A stretch of 64,000 bases of DNA from Erythrobacter sp. YT30 (GCF_001542875.1 NZ_LMAF01000001.1:186001-250000); one strand, 5' to 3'; counted from the stretch's first letter, positions 44,899 through 55,135 are shown. Made by a program: numbers and translations. The notes: generated by a model from the letters alone, not told the origin.

Positions 44899-47800
44899 TT
44901 CGCGCGGACTCAACATCTATTCCATCGCTGCGCATCTCGGTTTTGCTGATGCACTGGTTGCGGGCCTTGTTCCGCGATATTCCGATCCCCTGCTAGGTCT
45001 TGCGAAAGTCACCTTGCTTTTACCCAGCACGCGCGCGGCGCGCACTTTATCAGAGGCATTTGTGCGGCATTCAGGCGAGACGGGCCTGCTTATGCCGCGG
45101 ATGGTTGCGATTGGCGATTTGGAGCTGGATGAGGCGCTCGGCACGCTGCTCGACCCGCTCCGCGCATCCGACATTGCTCCTGCAGTTGAGCCGGGACGGC
45201 GCTGGCTTGAGCTTGCGGAGCTGATTGCAGAAGAACGCGCGAGCGAGAGCGAAACGCCGCTGCCCGGTGCCGCCAGGCTGCGCATGGCTCGCGATTTTGG
45301 GCGAGTGATGGATCGCTTGCTGGTGGAGGAGAAAACTCCCGCGGATTTGATCTCTGACCCGGTGATCGATCAACTCGGCAATGTCTCTGAGCACTATCAG
45401 AAGTCGATCCGCATTTTCGCGCGGGTTCAGGCGCGATGGCATGCGCGGCTTGCCGAAACCGGCGAAGTGGATGCAGCGACGCGGCGAAACCAGCTGTTCA
45501 ATCGCGCCGCCAAGGAATGGCGCGCCGATCCGCCGAATGCTCCTATCATCGCCGCTGGCGTGACGAGCGCAGCGCCCGCGCTGGCGTGGCTGTTGCGCGT
45601 GATCGCTGGACTTCCGCAAGGCTCGGTGGTGTTGCCTGATCTGGACCTCAATCTCTCCGATGAAGCGTGGGAGGAATTGGGCCGCGCAGGCGCCTCAGAT
45701 GAAGTTGGCGGGGAAGCCTTTGGCAAACGCGATGCGGTGACCCACCCGCAATACCATCTTAAATTGCTGCTGCAGCGCATGGGCGTTGCGCGCGGTGAAG
45801 TCTCTGCGTGGCATAGACGGGGTGAGGGTGCGGCACCTCCGCAACGCAGCAAGGCGATCAGCTCGCTGTTCCTCCCGCCAAAAGCCAGCCGAATCTGGGT
45901 AGAGCTTGAGCCCGAACATCGCCGGATGCCGGGTCTTAAAATGCTCGAAGTGGCAACGTCTGAGGAAGAAGCTCAAGCTATCGCCCTGCAAGTGCGTGAG
46001 GCATTGGACGTGCCGGAGAAACGCATCGCGGTGGTGACAGCAGATCGATCGCTAGCACGGCGCGTCACGCAGCACCTGTCACGCTGGAACATCCAGGCAG
46101 ACGATTCCGCAGGGCGTGCCCTGTCTCTCACGCCAGCGGGGCGATTGTTCGGATTGCTTGCAGAGATTGCGGCAGACGGGCTTGAGCCAGCCAAGTTGAT
46201 CGCTGCCCTCGCGCATCCATTGGTGATGGCGGAGGATGGCGACGCGCGCCGAGCCTGGCTGTCCTCGCTTCGTGCATTCGATCACAAGCTGCGCGGTCCA
46301 GCGCCTGCGCCTGGTCTTGAACCCTTGCGGGAGATTGCTGGCCTTGCCGATCAGGCGGAATGGTGGGGCGAGGTTGAAAGCCTGCTTGCTCCATTGCTCG
46401 ATTGGCCGTCTGAGCTGCCTCTAGTCGATGCACTTAATGTCTGCGCCGAGACAGCCGAAAAGCTGGCTGGTAAAGCCGTTTGGGCGAAAGAAGACGGCCG
46501 CGCTCTTTCCCAAATGGTCGACAATATGCGCCAGCACGCACGCAGTGTGGGAACGCAAATCGACGCTTCCGACATAGCATTCGTCCTGCGCGATGCGATG
46601 GACGAGATCGCAGTGCGCCCACCCTATGGCAGCCATCCGCGCATTGCGGTCTATGGCCTGTTGGAATCGCGCATGGCGCGGGCGGATCTCGTAATCTGCG
46701 GCGGCCTCAACGAAGGCAGTTGGCCGCAAATACCGGGGCCTGATCCTGTGCTCGCTCCAGCAATCCTTCGCGCATTGGGAGTGCCGGGAGCAGAGTTTCG
46801 CATTGGCCTTGCCGCGCATGATCTGGCGGGCGCGATGGGGTCGAAGGAAGTCGTGCTAACGCGCAGTCTTCGCGATGCCGAAGGGCCGACATTGCCTTCG
46901 CGGTTCTGGATGCGGGTTTCGGCTCTTTTGGGCGAGAAGCTCGCCAAAGACCATGCCTTGGATGAAATTCCGGCTATTCTCCCGCAGCTTGATCGGACAC
47001 CGCCAGATAATGCGCCCGAATACCCGATCCCGGCGCCGATGCCTTCATCCAAACAGCGCGATGTGCCCATCAAAGTGACCGCGCTCGACCGGTTGCTCGG
47101 CGATCCGTATCAATTCTACGCGTCGGAGATATTGCGGCTTCGCAGGCTCGATCCTTTGGGCGCAGACCCGTTCAGCGATCCCGCGCTGCGCGGCACATTG
47201 GTGCACGAGGTTTTTGACCAATGGCACCGCAATGGCGCTGGTGAAGGCCTGGTTCCCTTTGCAAAGAAGCTGTTTGCTGCGCGCAATGTCCATCCGCTGT
47301 TTCGTGGCCTGTGGGAGCCGCGGATTCTGGAGGCTTTGGAGCGTTTCGAAAAATGGATCACCGATGCCAAAGCCGATGGGCGCGTGATCCTCGCTACTGA
47401 GATTAAAGGCGCCATGCGGTTTAATGACGTCAAGGTTATGGGCAGGGCAGACCGCATTGATCGGATGCCAGACGGCAGCCTCGCCATAGTCGACTACAAA
47501 ACTGGTTCCCCGCCCAAGCTTGATCAAGTGAAGGCAGGATATGCACTGCAATTGGGATTGCTCGGCCTGATCGCGCAGCATGGCAGCTTCGAAGGAGAAG
47601 AGGGCGAACTCCTAAGTGGTGAGACAACCGTTTTCGAATACTGGTCTTCTGCCAAGGACAAGGGCGAATTTGGCTACATAAAGACGCCTGTAAAAACGAG
47701 CAGCCGCTCCAGAGGCATCGACCAAACTGAATTCACCCCGCTCCACGAAAACAAGCTAGCAGAAGCGATCAGCAGGTTCATCAGGGGTAGCGATCCATTC

Positions 47801-47911
47801 AAAGCGCGCGAAAACCCTGATTACGAGGGATATTCCGACTACGATCAGCTTATGCGGCTCGAAGAATGGGCGATCCGCTTGTTCGATTCTGGAGAGGTAA
47901 CGGACGGATGA
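44891..47911 (+). CDS. addB: Double-strand break repair protein AddB
   Basis: Subunit of the AddAB helicase-nuclease that resects broken ends for RecA. The 1006 residues begin SIAAHLGFADALVAGLVPRY and lack a Walker A GKT loop near the N-terminus, as expected of alphaproteobacterial AddB. The C-terminal RecB-type nuclease is intact: GRADRIDRMPDGSLAIVDYKTG and YALQLGLL. The GTG start at 44891 overlaps murU by 8 bases; an ATG at 44879 is possible. The stop overlaps addA (ATGA). Confidence 0.93.
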   Translation: MDSSRGLNIYSIAAHLGFADALVAGLVPRYSDPLLGLAKVTLLLPSTRAARTLSEAFVRHSGETGLLMPRMVAIGDLELDEALGTLLDPLRASDIAPAVEPGRRWLELAELIAEERASESETPLPGAARLRMARDFGRVMDRLLVEEKTPADLISDPVIDQLGNVSEHYQKSIRIFARVQARWHARLAETGEVDAATRRNQLFNRAAKEWRADPPNAPIIAAGVTSAAPALAWLLRVIAGLPQGSVVLPDLDLNLSDEAWEELGRAGASDEVGGEAFGKRDAVTHPQYHLKLLLQRMGVARGEVSAWHRRGEGAAPPQRSKAISSLFLPPKASRIWVELEPEHRRMPGLKMLEVATSEEEAQAIALQVREALDVPEKRIAVVTADRSLARRVTQHLSRWNIQADDSAGRALSLTPAGRLFGLLAEIAADGLEPAKLIAALAHPLVMAEDGDARRAWLSSLRAFDHKLRGPAPAPGLEPLREIAGLADQAEWWGEVESLLAPLLDWPSELPLVDALNVCAETAEKLAGKAVWAKEDGRALSQMVDNMRQHARSVGTQIDASDIAFVLRDAMDEIAVRPPYGSHPRIAVYGLLESRMARADLVICGGLNEGSWPQIPGPDPVLAPAILRALGVPGAEFRIGLAAHDLAGAMGSKEVVLTRSLRDAEGPTLPSRFWMRVSALLGEKLAKDHALDEIPAILPQLDRTPPDNAPEYPIPAPMPSSKQRDVPIKVTALDRLLGDPYQFYASEILRLRRLDPLGADPFSDPALRGTLVHEVFDQWHRNGAGEGLVPFAKKLFAARNVHPLFRGLWEPRILEALERFEKWITDAKADGRVILATEIKGAMRFNDVKVMGRADRIDRMPDGSLAIVDYKTGSPPKLDQVKAGYALQLGLLGLIAQHGSFEGEEGELLSGETTVFEYWSSAKDKGEFGYIKTPVKTSSRSRGIDQTEFTPLHENKLAEAISRFIRGSDPFKARENPDYEGYSDYDQLMRLEEWAIRLFDSGEVTDG

Positions 47912-50900
47912 GCGGAGACGGTAAAGTCTACCCGCTTGCCGGAAATCAACTGAGGGCAGCGGAGCCAGAGGACAATATCTGGCTTTCCGCCTCGGCAGGA
48001 ACGGGCAAGACGCAAGTGCTTTCCGCGCGCGTTCTTCGAATGTTGCTGCGCCGCGATGTCGAACCTTCCGACATTTTGTGCCTTACTTTCACCAAAGCGG
48101 GCGCTGCCGAGATGGCGAACCGGATCAACGCCGTGCTCGCAAGATGGGTGCGGATGAAACCGGGAGAATTGGCGAACGAACTTGGCGCGCTGGGCGCAGA
48201 TATCGGCCCCGAAACACAAGCCCGAGCAAGAACTCTGTTTGCAAGTGTTCTCGATTGCCCCGGCGGTGGTCTCAGGATCGATACGATCCACGCGTTCTCG
48301 CAATGGCTGCTCGCCAACTTTCCGGAAGAAGCCGATCTCACCCCCGGCGCACGGCCCATGGAAGATCGAGAGCGAGATTTGCTTGCGCGCGACGTGTTGG
48401 CCGATGTGCTGATTGAAGCGGAGCATGCTCAGGACATCGCGCTGCTCGATGCAATCCATATGCTCACCACACGCAAGGATCCCGGCGCTGTCCAGAAATG
48501 GCTTATGCGCTGTGCGGGGGCGAGCTGGATGTGGGAGGGGCGATCTGCGTGGCAAAGGCCCATGCGAGCGCGTGTTTGCCAGCTGATTGAGATACCTGCT
48601 GATGCGGATGAGGAGTGGGCTTTCGAAGGGCTTCATCCGGACGTTTTCCCGGATGATGCTTTGATGGCGATGCTCCCAGCTATGCAAGCGTGGAGCGCGA
48701 AGACGGGGGCCGAAACAGCGGAGTTTATCACCCGCTGGCTGCTTCTCGACCCAACTGAGCGCCGCGATAAATTTCGCCGTTTTTTTGATACGGTGCTCAA
48801 GAAAGATGGCGAGCCGCGCAAGATGGAAAAGCCATCAAAAGATGAGCCTCGTTTGCCCGAATGGCAACAGCTTGTTGCGGATGCGCTCGCAGGGATTTCT
48901 GAACGGCTCGCACTGCTGCGCCTCGCCGATTTGCTCACCGCTGCATATGAGCTTGGCGGGGCGTTTGCGCGCAAGTGGGAAGAGGCCAAGGCCCGCGAAG
49001 GTCTGATCGATTTTGACGACCTTATTCGCAAAGCTGCCGACCTGCTTGAGAACAAAGATACTTCTGACTGGATTCGCTACAAGCTTGATCGCCAGTTCAA
49101 CCACATCCTGATTGACGAGGCCCAGGACACCAACAGTTCGCAGTGGGATATTGTTTTTGCGCTGATCGATGATTTCTTTAGCGGCGAGGGTGCTGCAGGC
49201 AATGACCTACGCACCATTTTCACCGTGGGTGATTACAAGCAGGCAATCTTCGGATTTCAGGGGACAAGCCCTGAAAATTTCTCACGCGCCAGGGAGAAAG
49301 TCCGAAGGCAGATAGAGGCCGCGAAGGAGAATGCAGAGGGTTTGCGCGGCAATCGGCGCGTGCCAACCTGGCGTCCGCTTGATCTGGGACAGTCTTTCCG
49401 CACCTCGAATATCGTTCTTCACTTTGTGAACCGAGCGATAGAGGTGCTGGGTCACGAGGCATTCGGTCTTGATGATCCACCAGAGCCGCATATCGGAGCG
49501 GAGCGAGCGGGAATGGTCACGCTATGGAACCCCGTTCTGGCTCAGCTCGATGATGATGACACTGCGCCCGAGGACTCGGATGAGCGAAATTGGCTGCCCC
49601 GGCACGATACGGTGCTGGCTGACAAAATTGCCGAGCAAGTGCGGCGCTGGGTGAGCCTTGAAGAACCGTTCGTTCTCGAAAAGGGCGATAAATCGCGCCA
49701 CGCACAGGCGGGCGATATCCTGGTGCTGGTCCAGAAGCGCAAAGAACTGGCAAGCCAGATCGTCGCCAAGCTTCATGAAAAGCGCGTGGCGGTCGCAGGT
49801 GTGGACCGGCTGCGATTGGGCGATCCACTGGTTGTCAAAGACCTGATGGCAGCGCTGAAATTCGCAAGCCAACCTTATGATGATCTTTCACTTGCGAACC
49901 TGCTCGCATCGCCTTTGATGGGGTGGTCGCAGGACGATCTGCTAGCCCATGTCCCGCGTGATCATGGGGTCAGATTGTGGGATCATTTGCGCAAGTCGGA
50001 AGATCCTTCCGTCGCACAAGCTGTTGATGCATTGCGGGAATTGCTGCGCTTTGCAGATTTTCAGACACCACAGGAATTGCTTTCTTGGCTCCTGGTCGGT
50101 CCGTGGCAAGGTCGCAAGAAGCTGATTGCGCGTTTGGGGCGCGAGGTGAATGATCCGATCGATGAATTCGTCAACGCCGCATTCGCGTATGAGGTGACAG
50201 GTACGCCAAGTCTTGCAGGGTTTATCCAGTGGTTTGAGGCCGGTTCGAGCGAGCTCAAACGCGATGCGGACAGCGCGAGCGGGCAGGTGAGAGTGATGAC
50301 GGTCCATGGCTCCAAAGGCTTGCAGGCACCGATCGTCATCCTTGCCGATGCGGCAGGAGCTCCGGGAAAGACCGGCGATCTGGAACTGGACGAGAGAGTT
50401 TTGGGTGAGGACACAGGCCGCGTGATCCCGCTTCCAAGCTTATCCAAGGACGAGAAAGCCGGCAGGGTCGAGGAGGCTCAAAAACAGGCCGAATTAGCCG
50501 AGATGCAAGAGCATTGGCGGTTGATGTACGTTGCTCTGACGCGTGCTGAGGAAGCGCTGTTTCTGGGCGGCGCTCTGGGCAAAACCGAATCCAAAGCGGG
50601 CACTCCGCACGTGGACAGCTGGTACACCCGGCTCGAACCCATCTTCGAACACGAAGAGCTTGCCGATGATATCTGGGGTGCCCGCCGTGAATGGGGATAT
50701 CGGGCCGATCCGCTGGTGCTCGAGGATGGAGGCACCTCAGAGCAAACTGTTCCGGTACTTCCAAAATGGGCGACAACCCCGGTCGGGCCAGAACCCAAAC
50801 CCCCGCGCCCGCTCGCGCCAAGTAGTGCGGGGGAGGATATGGGAGCCGACCCTCCCATGCCTCTCACCGGTGATCCGGCAGCAGCGCGGCGCGGCATATT

Positions 50901-51417
50901 GATCCATAGCTTGCTCGAACGGCTGCCCGATATTGCGAAAGAGCAGCGCGAGCAGGCAGGTAAAGCGTGGCTCGATCGTCAAGCGCATGACCTTGCCCAA
51001 GACGCGCGCAATGAGATGCTGAAAGCTGCGCTTTTAGTGCTTGAAGAGCCTGCTTTTGCCACACTGTTCGCACCCGATACTCTCGCTGAAGTGCCTCTTA
51101 CCGCCACAGTCAACGGGACAGTCATCGCGGGAACAATTGATCGTTTGCTCGTCAGCGAAAGCGATATCCTCGTGGTTGATTACAAAACGACCCGGCGTCC
51201 GCCGGCAGCGATAGAGGCTATTCCGAAGGGCACGCTCAAACAGATGGCCGCCTATGTCGCTGCGCTTGAAGTCATCTATCCCGGTCGGCGGGTTCGCGCA
51301 GGATTGCTCTACACGCACGCGCCGCAATTGTTCGAGCTTTCAGACGCCCTTCTCGAGCCGCACAAGAATGCTTTGGGTGACACGCAGGAAAGCTATCCAC
51401 TCACTGGTGTTGAGTGA
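47908..51417 (+). CDS. addA: Double-strand break repair helicase AddA
   Basis: 1169-residue UvrD-type helicase plus nuclease. Walker A SASAGTGKT at 28-36, Walker B ILIDEAQDTN, the conserved MTVHGSKGLQAPIVIL and VALTRAEEAL are all present. The C-terminal nuclease has GTIDRLLVSESDILVVDYKTT and LKQMAAYVAAL. The frame opens earlier, but ATG 47908 overlapping the addB stop is the natural start. Translationally coupled to addB, as expected for stoichiometric subunits. Confidence 0.96.
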   Translation: MSGDGKVYPLAGNQLRAAEPEDNIWLSASAGTGKTQVLSARVLRMLLRRDVEPSDILCLTFTKAGAAEMANRINAVLARWVRMKPGELANELGALGADIGPETQARARTLFASVLDCPGGGLRIDTIHAFSQWLLANFPEEADLTPGARPMEDRERDLLARDVLADVLIEAEHAQDIALLDAIHMLTTRKDPGAVQKWLMRCAGASWMWEGRSAWQRPMRARVCQLIEIPADADEEWAFEGLHPDVFPDDALMAMLPAMQAWSAKTGAETAEFITRWLLLDPTERRDKFRRFFDTVLKKDGEPRKMEKPSKDEPRLPEWQQLVADALAGISERLALLRLADLLTAAYELGGAFARKWEEAKAREGLIDFDDLIRKAADLLENKDTSDWIRYKLDRQFNHILIDEAQDTNSSQWDIVFALIDDFFSGEGAAGNDLRTIFTVGDYKQAIFGFQGTSPENFSRAREKVRRQIEAAKENAEGLRGNRRVPTWRPLDLGQSFRTSNIVLHFVNRAIEVLGHEAFGLDDPPEPHIGAERAGMVTLWNPVLAQLDDDDTAPEDSDERNWLPRHDTVLADKIAEQVRRWVSLEEPFVLEKGDKSRHAQAGDILVLVQKRKELASQIVAKLHEKRVAVAGVDRLRLGDPLVVKDLMAALKFASQPYDDLSLANLLASPLMGWSQDDLLAHVPRDHGVRLWDHLRKSEDPSVAQAVDALRELLRFADFQTPQELLSWLLVGPWQGRKKLIARLGREVNDPIDEFVNAAFAYEVTGTPSLAGFIQWFEAGSSELKRDADSASGQVRVMTVHGSKGLQAPIVILADAAGAPGKTGDLELDERVLGEDTGRVIPLPSLSKDEKAGRVEEAQKQAELAEMQEHWRLMYVALTRAEEALFLGGALGKTESKAGTPHVDSWYTRLEPIFEHEELADDIWGARREWGYRADPLVLEDGGTSEQTVPVLPKWATTPVGPEPKPPRPLAPSSAGEDMGADPPMPLTGDPAAARRGILIHSLLERLPDIAKEQREQAGKAWLDRQAHDLAQDARNEMLKAALLVLEEPAFATLFAPDTLAEVPLTATVNGTVIAGTIDRLLVSESDILVVDYKTTRRPPAAIEAIPKGTLKQMAAYVAALEVIYPGRRVRAGLLYTHAPQLFELSDALLEPHKNALGDTQESYPLTGVE

Positions 51418-51468
51418 ATGCGCTTGGCTCCCTAAGTCACACACAACGCAAATTCAGGAGAAGCCACA

Positions 51469-51789
51469 ATGGCCACCGTCAATGTCACCGATGAAACATT
51501 CCAGTCCGAGGTTCTCGGCAGCGACAAGCCTGTGCTCGTCGATTTCTGGGCCGATTGGTGTGGCCCGTGCAAGATGATCGCACCCGCGCTTGAAGAGATT
51601 AGCGAAGAGCTGGGCGACAGCGTCACCATCGCGAAAATGGACATTATGGAAAGCACGGGCGTTCCTGCTGATATGGGCGTTCAGTCGATCCCGCTGATGG
51701 TGCTGTTCAAGAATGGCGAAGAAGTCGCGCGCAAAGTCGGCGCGGCTCCCAAAAGCCAACTCAAAGAGTGGATCGAAAGCGCGATTTAA
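51469..51789 (+). CDS. trxA: Thioredoxin
   Basis: 106 residues with the WADWCGPCKM active site (C31, C34), the cis-proline segment QSIPLMVLF and usual length. Cytoplasmic disulfide reductant. CAGGAG precedes the ATG. It closes the divL-addA run, 51 bases after addA, and its stop TAA overlaps the stop of the convergent phosphatase gene within TTAA. Confidence 0.97.
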   Translation: MATVNVTDETFQSEVLGSDKPVLVDFWADWCGPCKMIAPALEEISEELGDSVTIAKMDIMESTGVPADMGVQSIPLMVLFKNGEEVARKVGAAPKSQLKEWIESAI

Positions 51790-52589
51790 GCCAGCACACG
51801 GCCCACAAACTCATCCCAGATCGCCGGGCTTGATGCACCCACCAGGCCCGGCTTGTCTTGCTCATCCACACGGTATTCGCTTCCGTCCAGACGCGCGGCT
51901 TTTCCGCCTGCCTCATTGAGCCACAAGACACCTGCCGCATGATCCCAGGCGAAAGTGCGCTTGAAGCTGGAGACATCGTTTTCGCCCAAGGCGAGCCGCG
52001 GATATTGTTCTGCAGCGCAGCGCGGAATGTCGACCAGGCGATAATGCGGAGCGAGCTTCGCATCGACCATCGCGGCCTGTTCTTCGGTTAAAAACATGCG
52101 GCTTACGGCGGTTACTGGCGTTGCCTCACCCGTTGTTTGCGCAGCGATGCGTTCCCCATTCACGAAAGCGCCTTCACCCGCGCGCGCGTGGCACAGCCGG
52201 TCTTTGTTGGGATCGTAAATCCATCCCGCAACAGCTTTGCCCGCATCAGCGAGTGCGATGATGATGCCGAACGGTTCCTTGCCCTCGGTAAAGTTTGCGG
52301 TGCCGTCCAATGGATCGATGATCCAGCATTGCTCTTTCAGCTTTTCGAGGACGGTTTCGTCGGCATGGACGGCTTCTTCGCCCACCACGGCAACGCCGGG
52401 CGCAAGTTTGGTGAGAGCTTCAGTGAGGAAGGCTTCGACTTCGCGGTCGACGATTGTAACGGGATCATCCTCGCCTTTCATCTCGACATCGCCATCCGCA
52501 AGGTCGCGGAACCGTGGTAGCATGCTCCGCCGTGCCGCAAAGCGCATAAGGTCGAGGATTTCCGCATCAAGCGCGCCCAGTTCACTCAT
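51786..52589 (-). CDS. Inositol monophosphatase family protein
   Basis: 267 residues with metal-binding motifs GEEAVHAD, WIIDPLDGTANF and WDHAAG. The family also includes histidinol-phosphatase HisN and CysQ-type enzymes, and linkage to argJ (10-base gap) suggests amino-acid metabolism, perhaps histidinol-phosphate phosphatase; that is inference. AAAGGGCG precedes the ATG at 52589; longer in-frame starts extend into argJ. Confidence 0.9.
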   Translation of the reverse strand: MSELGALDAEILDLMRFAARRSMLPRFRDLADGDVEMKGEDDPVTIVDREVEAFLTEALTKLAPGVAVVGEEAVHADETVLEKLKEQCWIIDPLDGTANFTEGKEPFGIIIALADAGKAVAGWIYDPNKDRLCHARAGEGAFVNGERIAAQTTGEATPVTAVSRMFLTEEQAAMVDAKLAPHYRLVDIPRCAAEQYPRLALGENDVSSFKRTFAWDHAAGVLWLNEAGGKAARLDGSEYRVDEQDKPGLVGASSPAIWDEFVGRVLA

Positions 52590-52599
52590 GATCGCCCTT

Positions 52600-53841
52600 T
52601 CATGAACGATAGTCCGCATTGATTGAGATATAGCCGTGGGTGAGATCGCAAGTCCAAACCGTTGCGTGGCCTTCGCCAATACCGAGTTCGACTGCGAGAT
52701 CGATTTCGTCACCCTTCAGGTGTTCCGCCACGGGCGCTTCATCATAATCGTCCACTGGAACGCCATCGCGCGCAGCCCAGACGCCACCGAAGGCAATTGA
52801 TAGCTTGTCACGGTCTGCCGGTTCGCCCGCTTTGCCCACAGCCATCACAACGCGGCCCCAATTGGCATCCTCTCCTGCAATGGCGGTTTTGACGAGCGGT
52901 GAATTTGCGATCGCTAGGCCGACACGGCGTGCGCTTTCATCGCTCACGGCACCGGATACGCGTATGGTGATGAATTTCGTTGCGCCTTCACCGTCGCGCA
53001 CAACGGCTTGAGCCAGTTGACGGCACATATCGGCAAGAGCCGCTGCGAAGGAATCTGCGCCGGGGCTTTCCCATCCTTCGATGCGCGCATTGCCTGCTTT
53101 TCCAGTCGCAAAGGCCAGCACGGTGTCGCTGGTCGAGGTGTCGCCGTCCACCGTGATGCAGCTAAATGTCTGCGCATTGGCAGTGTTCAGCAGCTCTTGC
53201 AGGAAGCCTGGCGCAATGTCGGCATCGGTGAAGATGTAGCCAAGCATGGTTGCCATGTCCGGCGCGATCATACCTGAACCCTTGATGATGCCAGAAAGCT
53301 CAACGCGCGTTTCACCCAGCATCGCCGAAGTGCGCGCACCCTTTGGGAACGTGTCTGTGGTCGAAATCGCGCGAGCTGCCGCTTCCCAGGTGCAAGGTTC
53401 CGCATCAAGGACTGCCGCAACACCTTCGCGTGCCTTATCCTTGGGCAAGGGCACGCCGATAACTCCTGTCGAGGAGACGAAAACTTCGTCCGCCGCGCAA
53501 CCCAGCCGATCAGCCACCTGAGCCATGATCTGCTCGACCGCTTCGCGTCCGCGATACCCGGTAAACGCATTCGAATTGCCAGAATTGACGATGAGCGCGC
53601 GTGCGGTGCCCGATCTCACCTGCTCGCGCCCCAGCTCAACTTCGGATGACGCGCAGGCCGATTGCGTGAACACGCCTGCAATTGCGGTTCCCTCATCGAC
53701 TTCGATGAATGTGAGATCGGCACGGTCTTTGGGAGTGCCGTCTTTATACCCAGCATGCGCTACTCGAAGCGTGACCCCGTCGATCAAGGGAAGTTCTGGA
53801 AAGGGGAGTGAGAGGGGGGAAGGAGCGAGATCCATAATCAT
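52600..53841 (-). CDS. argJ: Bifunctional glutamate N-acetyltransferase/ornithine acetyltransferase
   Basis: Recycles the acetyl group in arginine synthesis and can also acetylate glutamate. The 413 residues carry the self-cleavage site in GSGMIAPDMATMLG (Thr of the ATML is the nucleophile), IVNSGNSNAFTG near the N-terminus, DGDTSTSDTVL and a C-terminal Asn-Ala-Asp-Tyr run (INADYRS). Two close ATG codons (53841 and 53835) are possible; no clear ribosome site decides between them. Confidence 0.95.
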   Translation of the reverse strand: MIMDLAPSPLSLPFPELPLIDGVTLRVAHAGYKDGTPKDRADLTFIEVDEGTAIAGVFTQSACASSEVELGREQVRSGTARALIVNSGNSNAFTGYRGREAVEQIMAQVADRLGCAADEVFVSSTGVIGVPLPKDKAREGVAAVLDAEPCTWEAAARAISTTDTFPKGARTSAMLGETRVELSGIIKGSGMIAPDMATMLGYIFTDADIAPGFLQELLNTANAQTFSCITVDGDTSTSDTVLAFATGKAGNARIEGWESPGADSFAAALADMCRQLAQAVVRDGEGATKFITIRVSGAVSDESARRVGLAIANSPLVKTAIAGEDANWGRVVMAVGKAGEPADRDKLSIAFGGVWAARDGVPVDDYDEAPVAEHLKGDEIDLAVELGIGEGHATVWTCDLTHGYISINADYRS

Positions 53842-53924
53842 ATGGGCTCTAGGGAGCAATCAAAGTTCGATCAATTGAATGTTCGCCGCTTTCGCCGCAC
53901 GCCATTTTGGCCTAAGCTGCAGAG

Positions 53925-54671
53925 ATGCCGCAAAGAATACTGCTCGTGCCGTCAATCGGTCTTTTCGCCACTCTCGTGTCACCTTTGTCCGCGCAAGATG
54001 TTTCGGACCAAGAAGCATACGAAAACGCCGAGCAGGGATCACAGCTCGCAACGCAGCCAAAGCTGGCGCCTCCGCCGCCAGCTTTGGTGATTCCCCCACC
54101 ACCGCCGGCGCGGCTACCACCGGATGACTATTCAACGCCTCCACGGCTTGTATCGTATCAAGCTATCAATCCCACACCTGCGGATTATCCTGTTGAAGCG
54201 TGGCGCGAAGACATCGAAGGTTCGGTTCGCTTTGAAATCAAGGTAAGCGCTGAAGGCAAGCCGACTGATTGCACCATCCTCGAAAGTTCCGATTCCGAGG
54301 CTTTAGACGCAAAAACGTGCGAAATCGTACTCGAACGGGCTGACTTCGAGCCGTCCCTCAATGCGGATGGCGTGCCTGTCGAAGGTTTCCACCGCGACTA
54401 TCACACGTGGCGCAAGCGCGAGCCTGAGTTTGCCGGAACTTCCGCTGTAGATGTTGAGTACACGATATCTGCCACGGGTGAGGTGACGGACTGCAATGTC
54501 ATTGAATTGAGCGGCGTTATGAGCGATTCCATGCGGCGGAGCTTTGAACGGGAGCCATGTCCTGGCATCGATCGCCCGCCGCGCTCTGTTTACCGTGACG
54601 ACAACGGCAATCCCGTCTCCAAACGCATTCGATTGAGGCTGAATGTCGATGTGACCGACGTCGAGGAATAG
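53925..54671 (+). CDS. Exported protein with two TonB-C-like paired-cysteine domains
   Basis: 248 residues, signal peptide to about residue 24 (ATLVSPLSAQD), then a Pro-rich spacer (LAPPPPALVIPPPPPARLPP). Two domains follow: GSVRFEIKVSAEGKPTDCTILESS with a second Cys in KTCEIVLERADFEPS, and VDVEYTISATGEVTDCNVIELS with a second Cys in REPCPGID. Each copies the layout of the protein at 8771-9268. The fold looks like the TonB C-terminal domain, but the N-terminal helix seems to be a signal peptide, not the ExbB-binding anchor of TonB; if uncleaved, it could be a variant TonB. Function unknown. Confidence 0.78.
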   Translation: MPQRILLVPSIGLFATLVSPLSAQDVSDQEAYENAEQGSQLATQPKLAPPPPALVIPPPPPARLPPDDYSTPPRLVSYQAINPTPADYPVEAWREDIEGSVRFEIKVSAEGKPTDCTILESSDSEALDAKTCEIVLERADFEPSLNADGVPVEGFHRDYHTWRKREPEFAGTSAVDVEYTISATGEVTDCNVIELSGVMSDSMRRSFEREPCPGIDRPPRSVYRDDNGNPVSKRIRLRLNVDVTDVEE

Positions 54672-54748
54672 CAAATTCCTTCATGTTTTGGCGATAAGAC
54701 ACACCTGTCGGTGGACGCCGGCGGCAAATAGGACTATCTTGTCGAACG

Positions 54749-55024
54749 ATGACTAGGCACATCTTTGCCCTTCTCGCCCTTTTATCCGGGCTCGCAGCGA
54801 TCAGCTATCCGGTGCACGCGCACCTGGCTGAGGCTTCTGCTGAGTGCGATGCTGGCGTTGAGGCAAGGGCTGATGCGCCTGACAAGGCAGACCATGTCGG
54901 CGTTAAGGCAGCTTCTGAAAAAGCTGACCAGCGCGAGGCGAGGGAACCTGAAAAGGCGAAAGGCCGCGTACCTGAAAGCCTGCGCCTGCCGGTTCTGATG
55001 GGAATTGATCGCGCCTACGAATAG
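54749..55024 (+). CDS. Small exported protein of unknown function
   Basis: 91 residues with a clear signal peptide (IFALLALLSGLAAISYPVHA, cleavage near position 24), then a charged, alanine- and lysine-rich region and the C-terminus RLPVLMGIDRAYE. No family recognised. It is between the TonB-C-like gene and secA on the same strand and could be in either transcript. Confidence 0.6.
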   Translation: MTRHIFALLALLSGLAAISYPVHAHLAEASAECDAGVEARADAPDKADHVGVKAASEKADQREAREPEKAKGRVPESLRLPVLMGIDRAYE

Positions 55025-55135
55025 CGCGCGCCTCTTCTCGTTCTTCTTTAGCGTGCAATAATAGCACGCCACTCTCCGCATCTATGATAATTCCACGCCC
55101 TGCAAATGGGGCTGATCCTCTTCAGGAATCCATCC

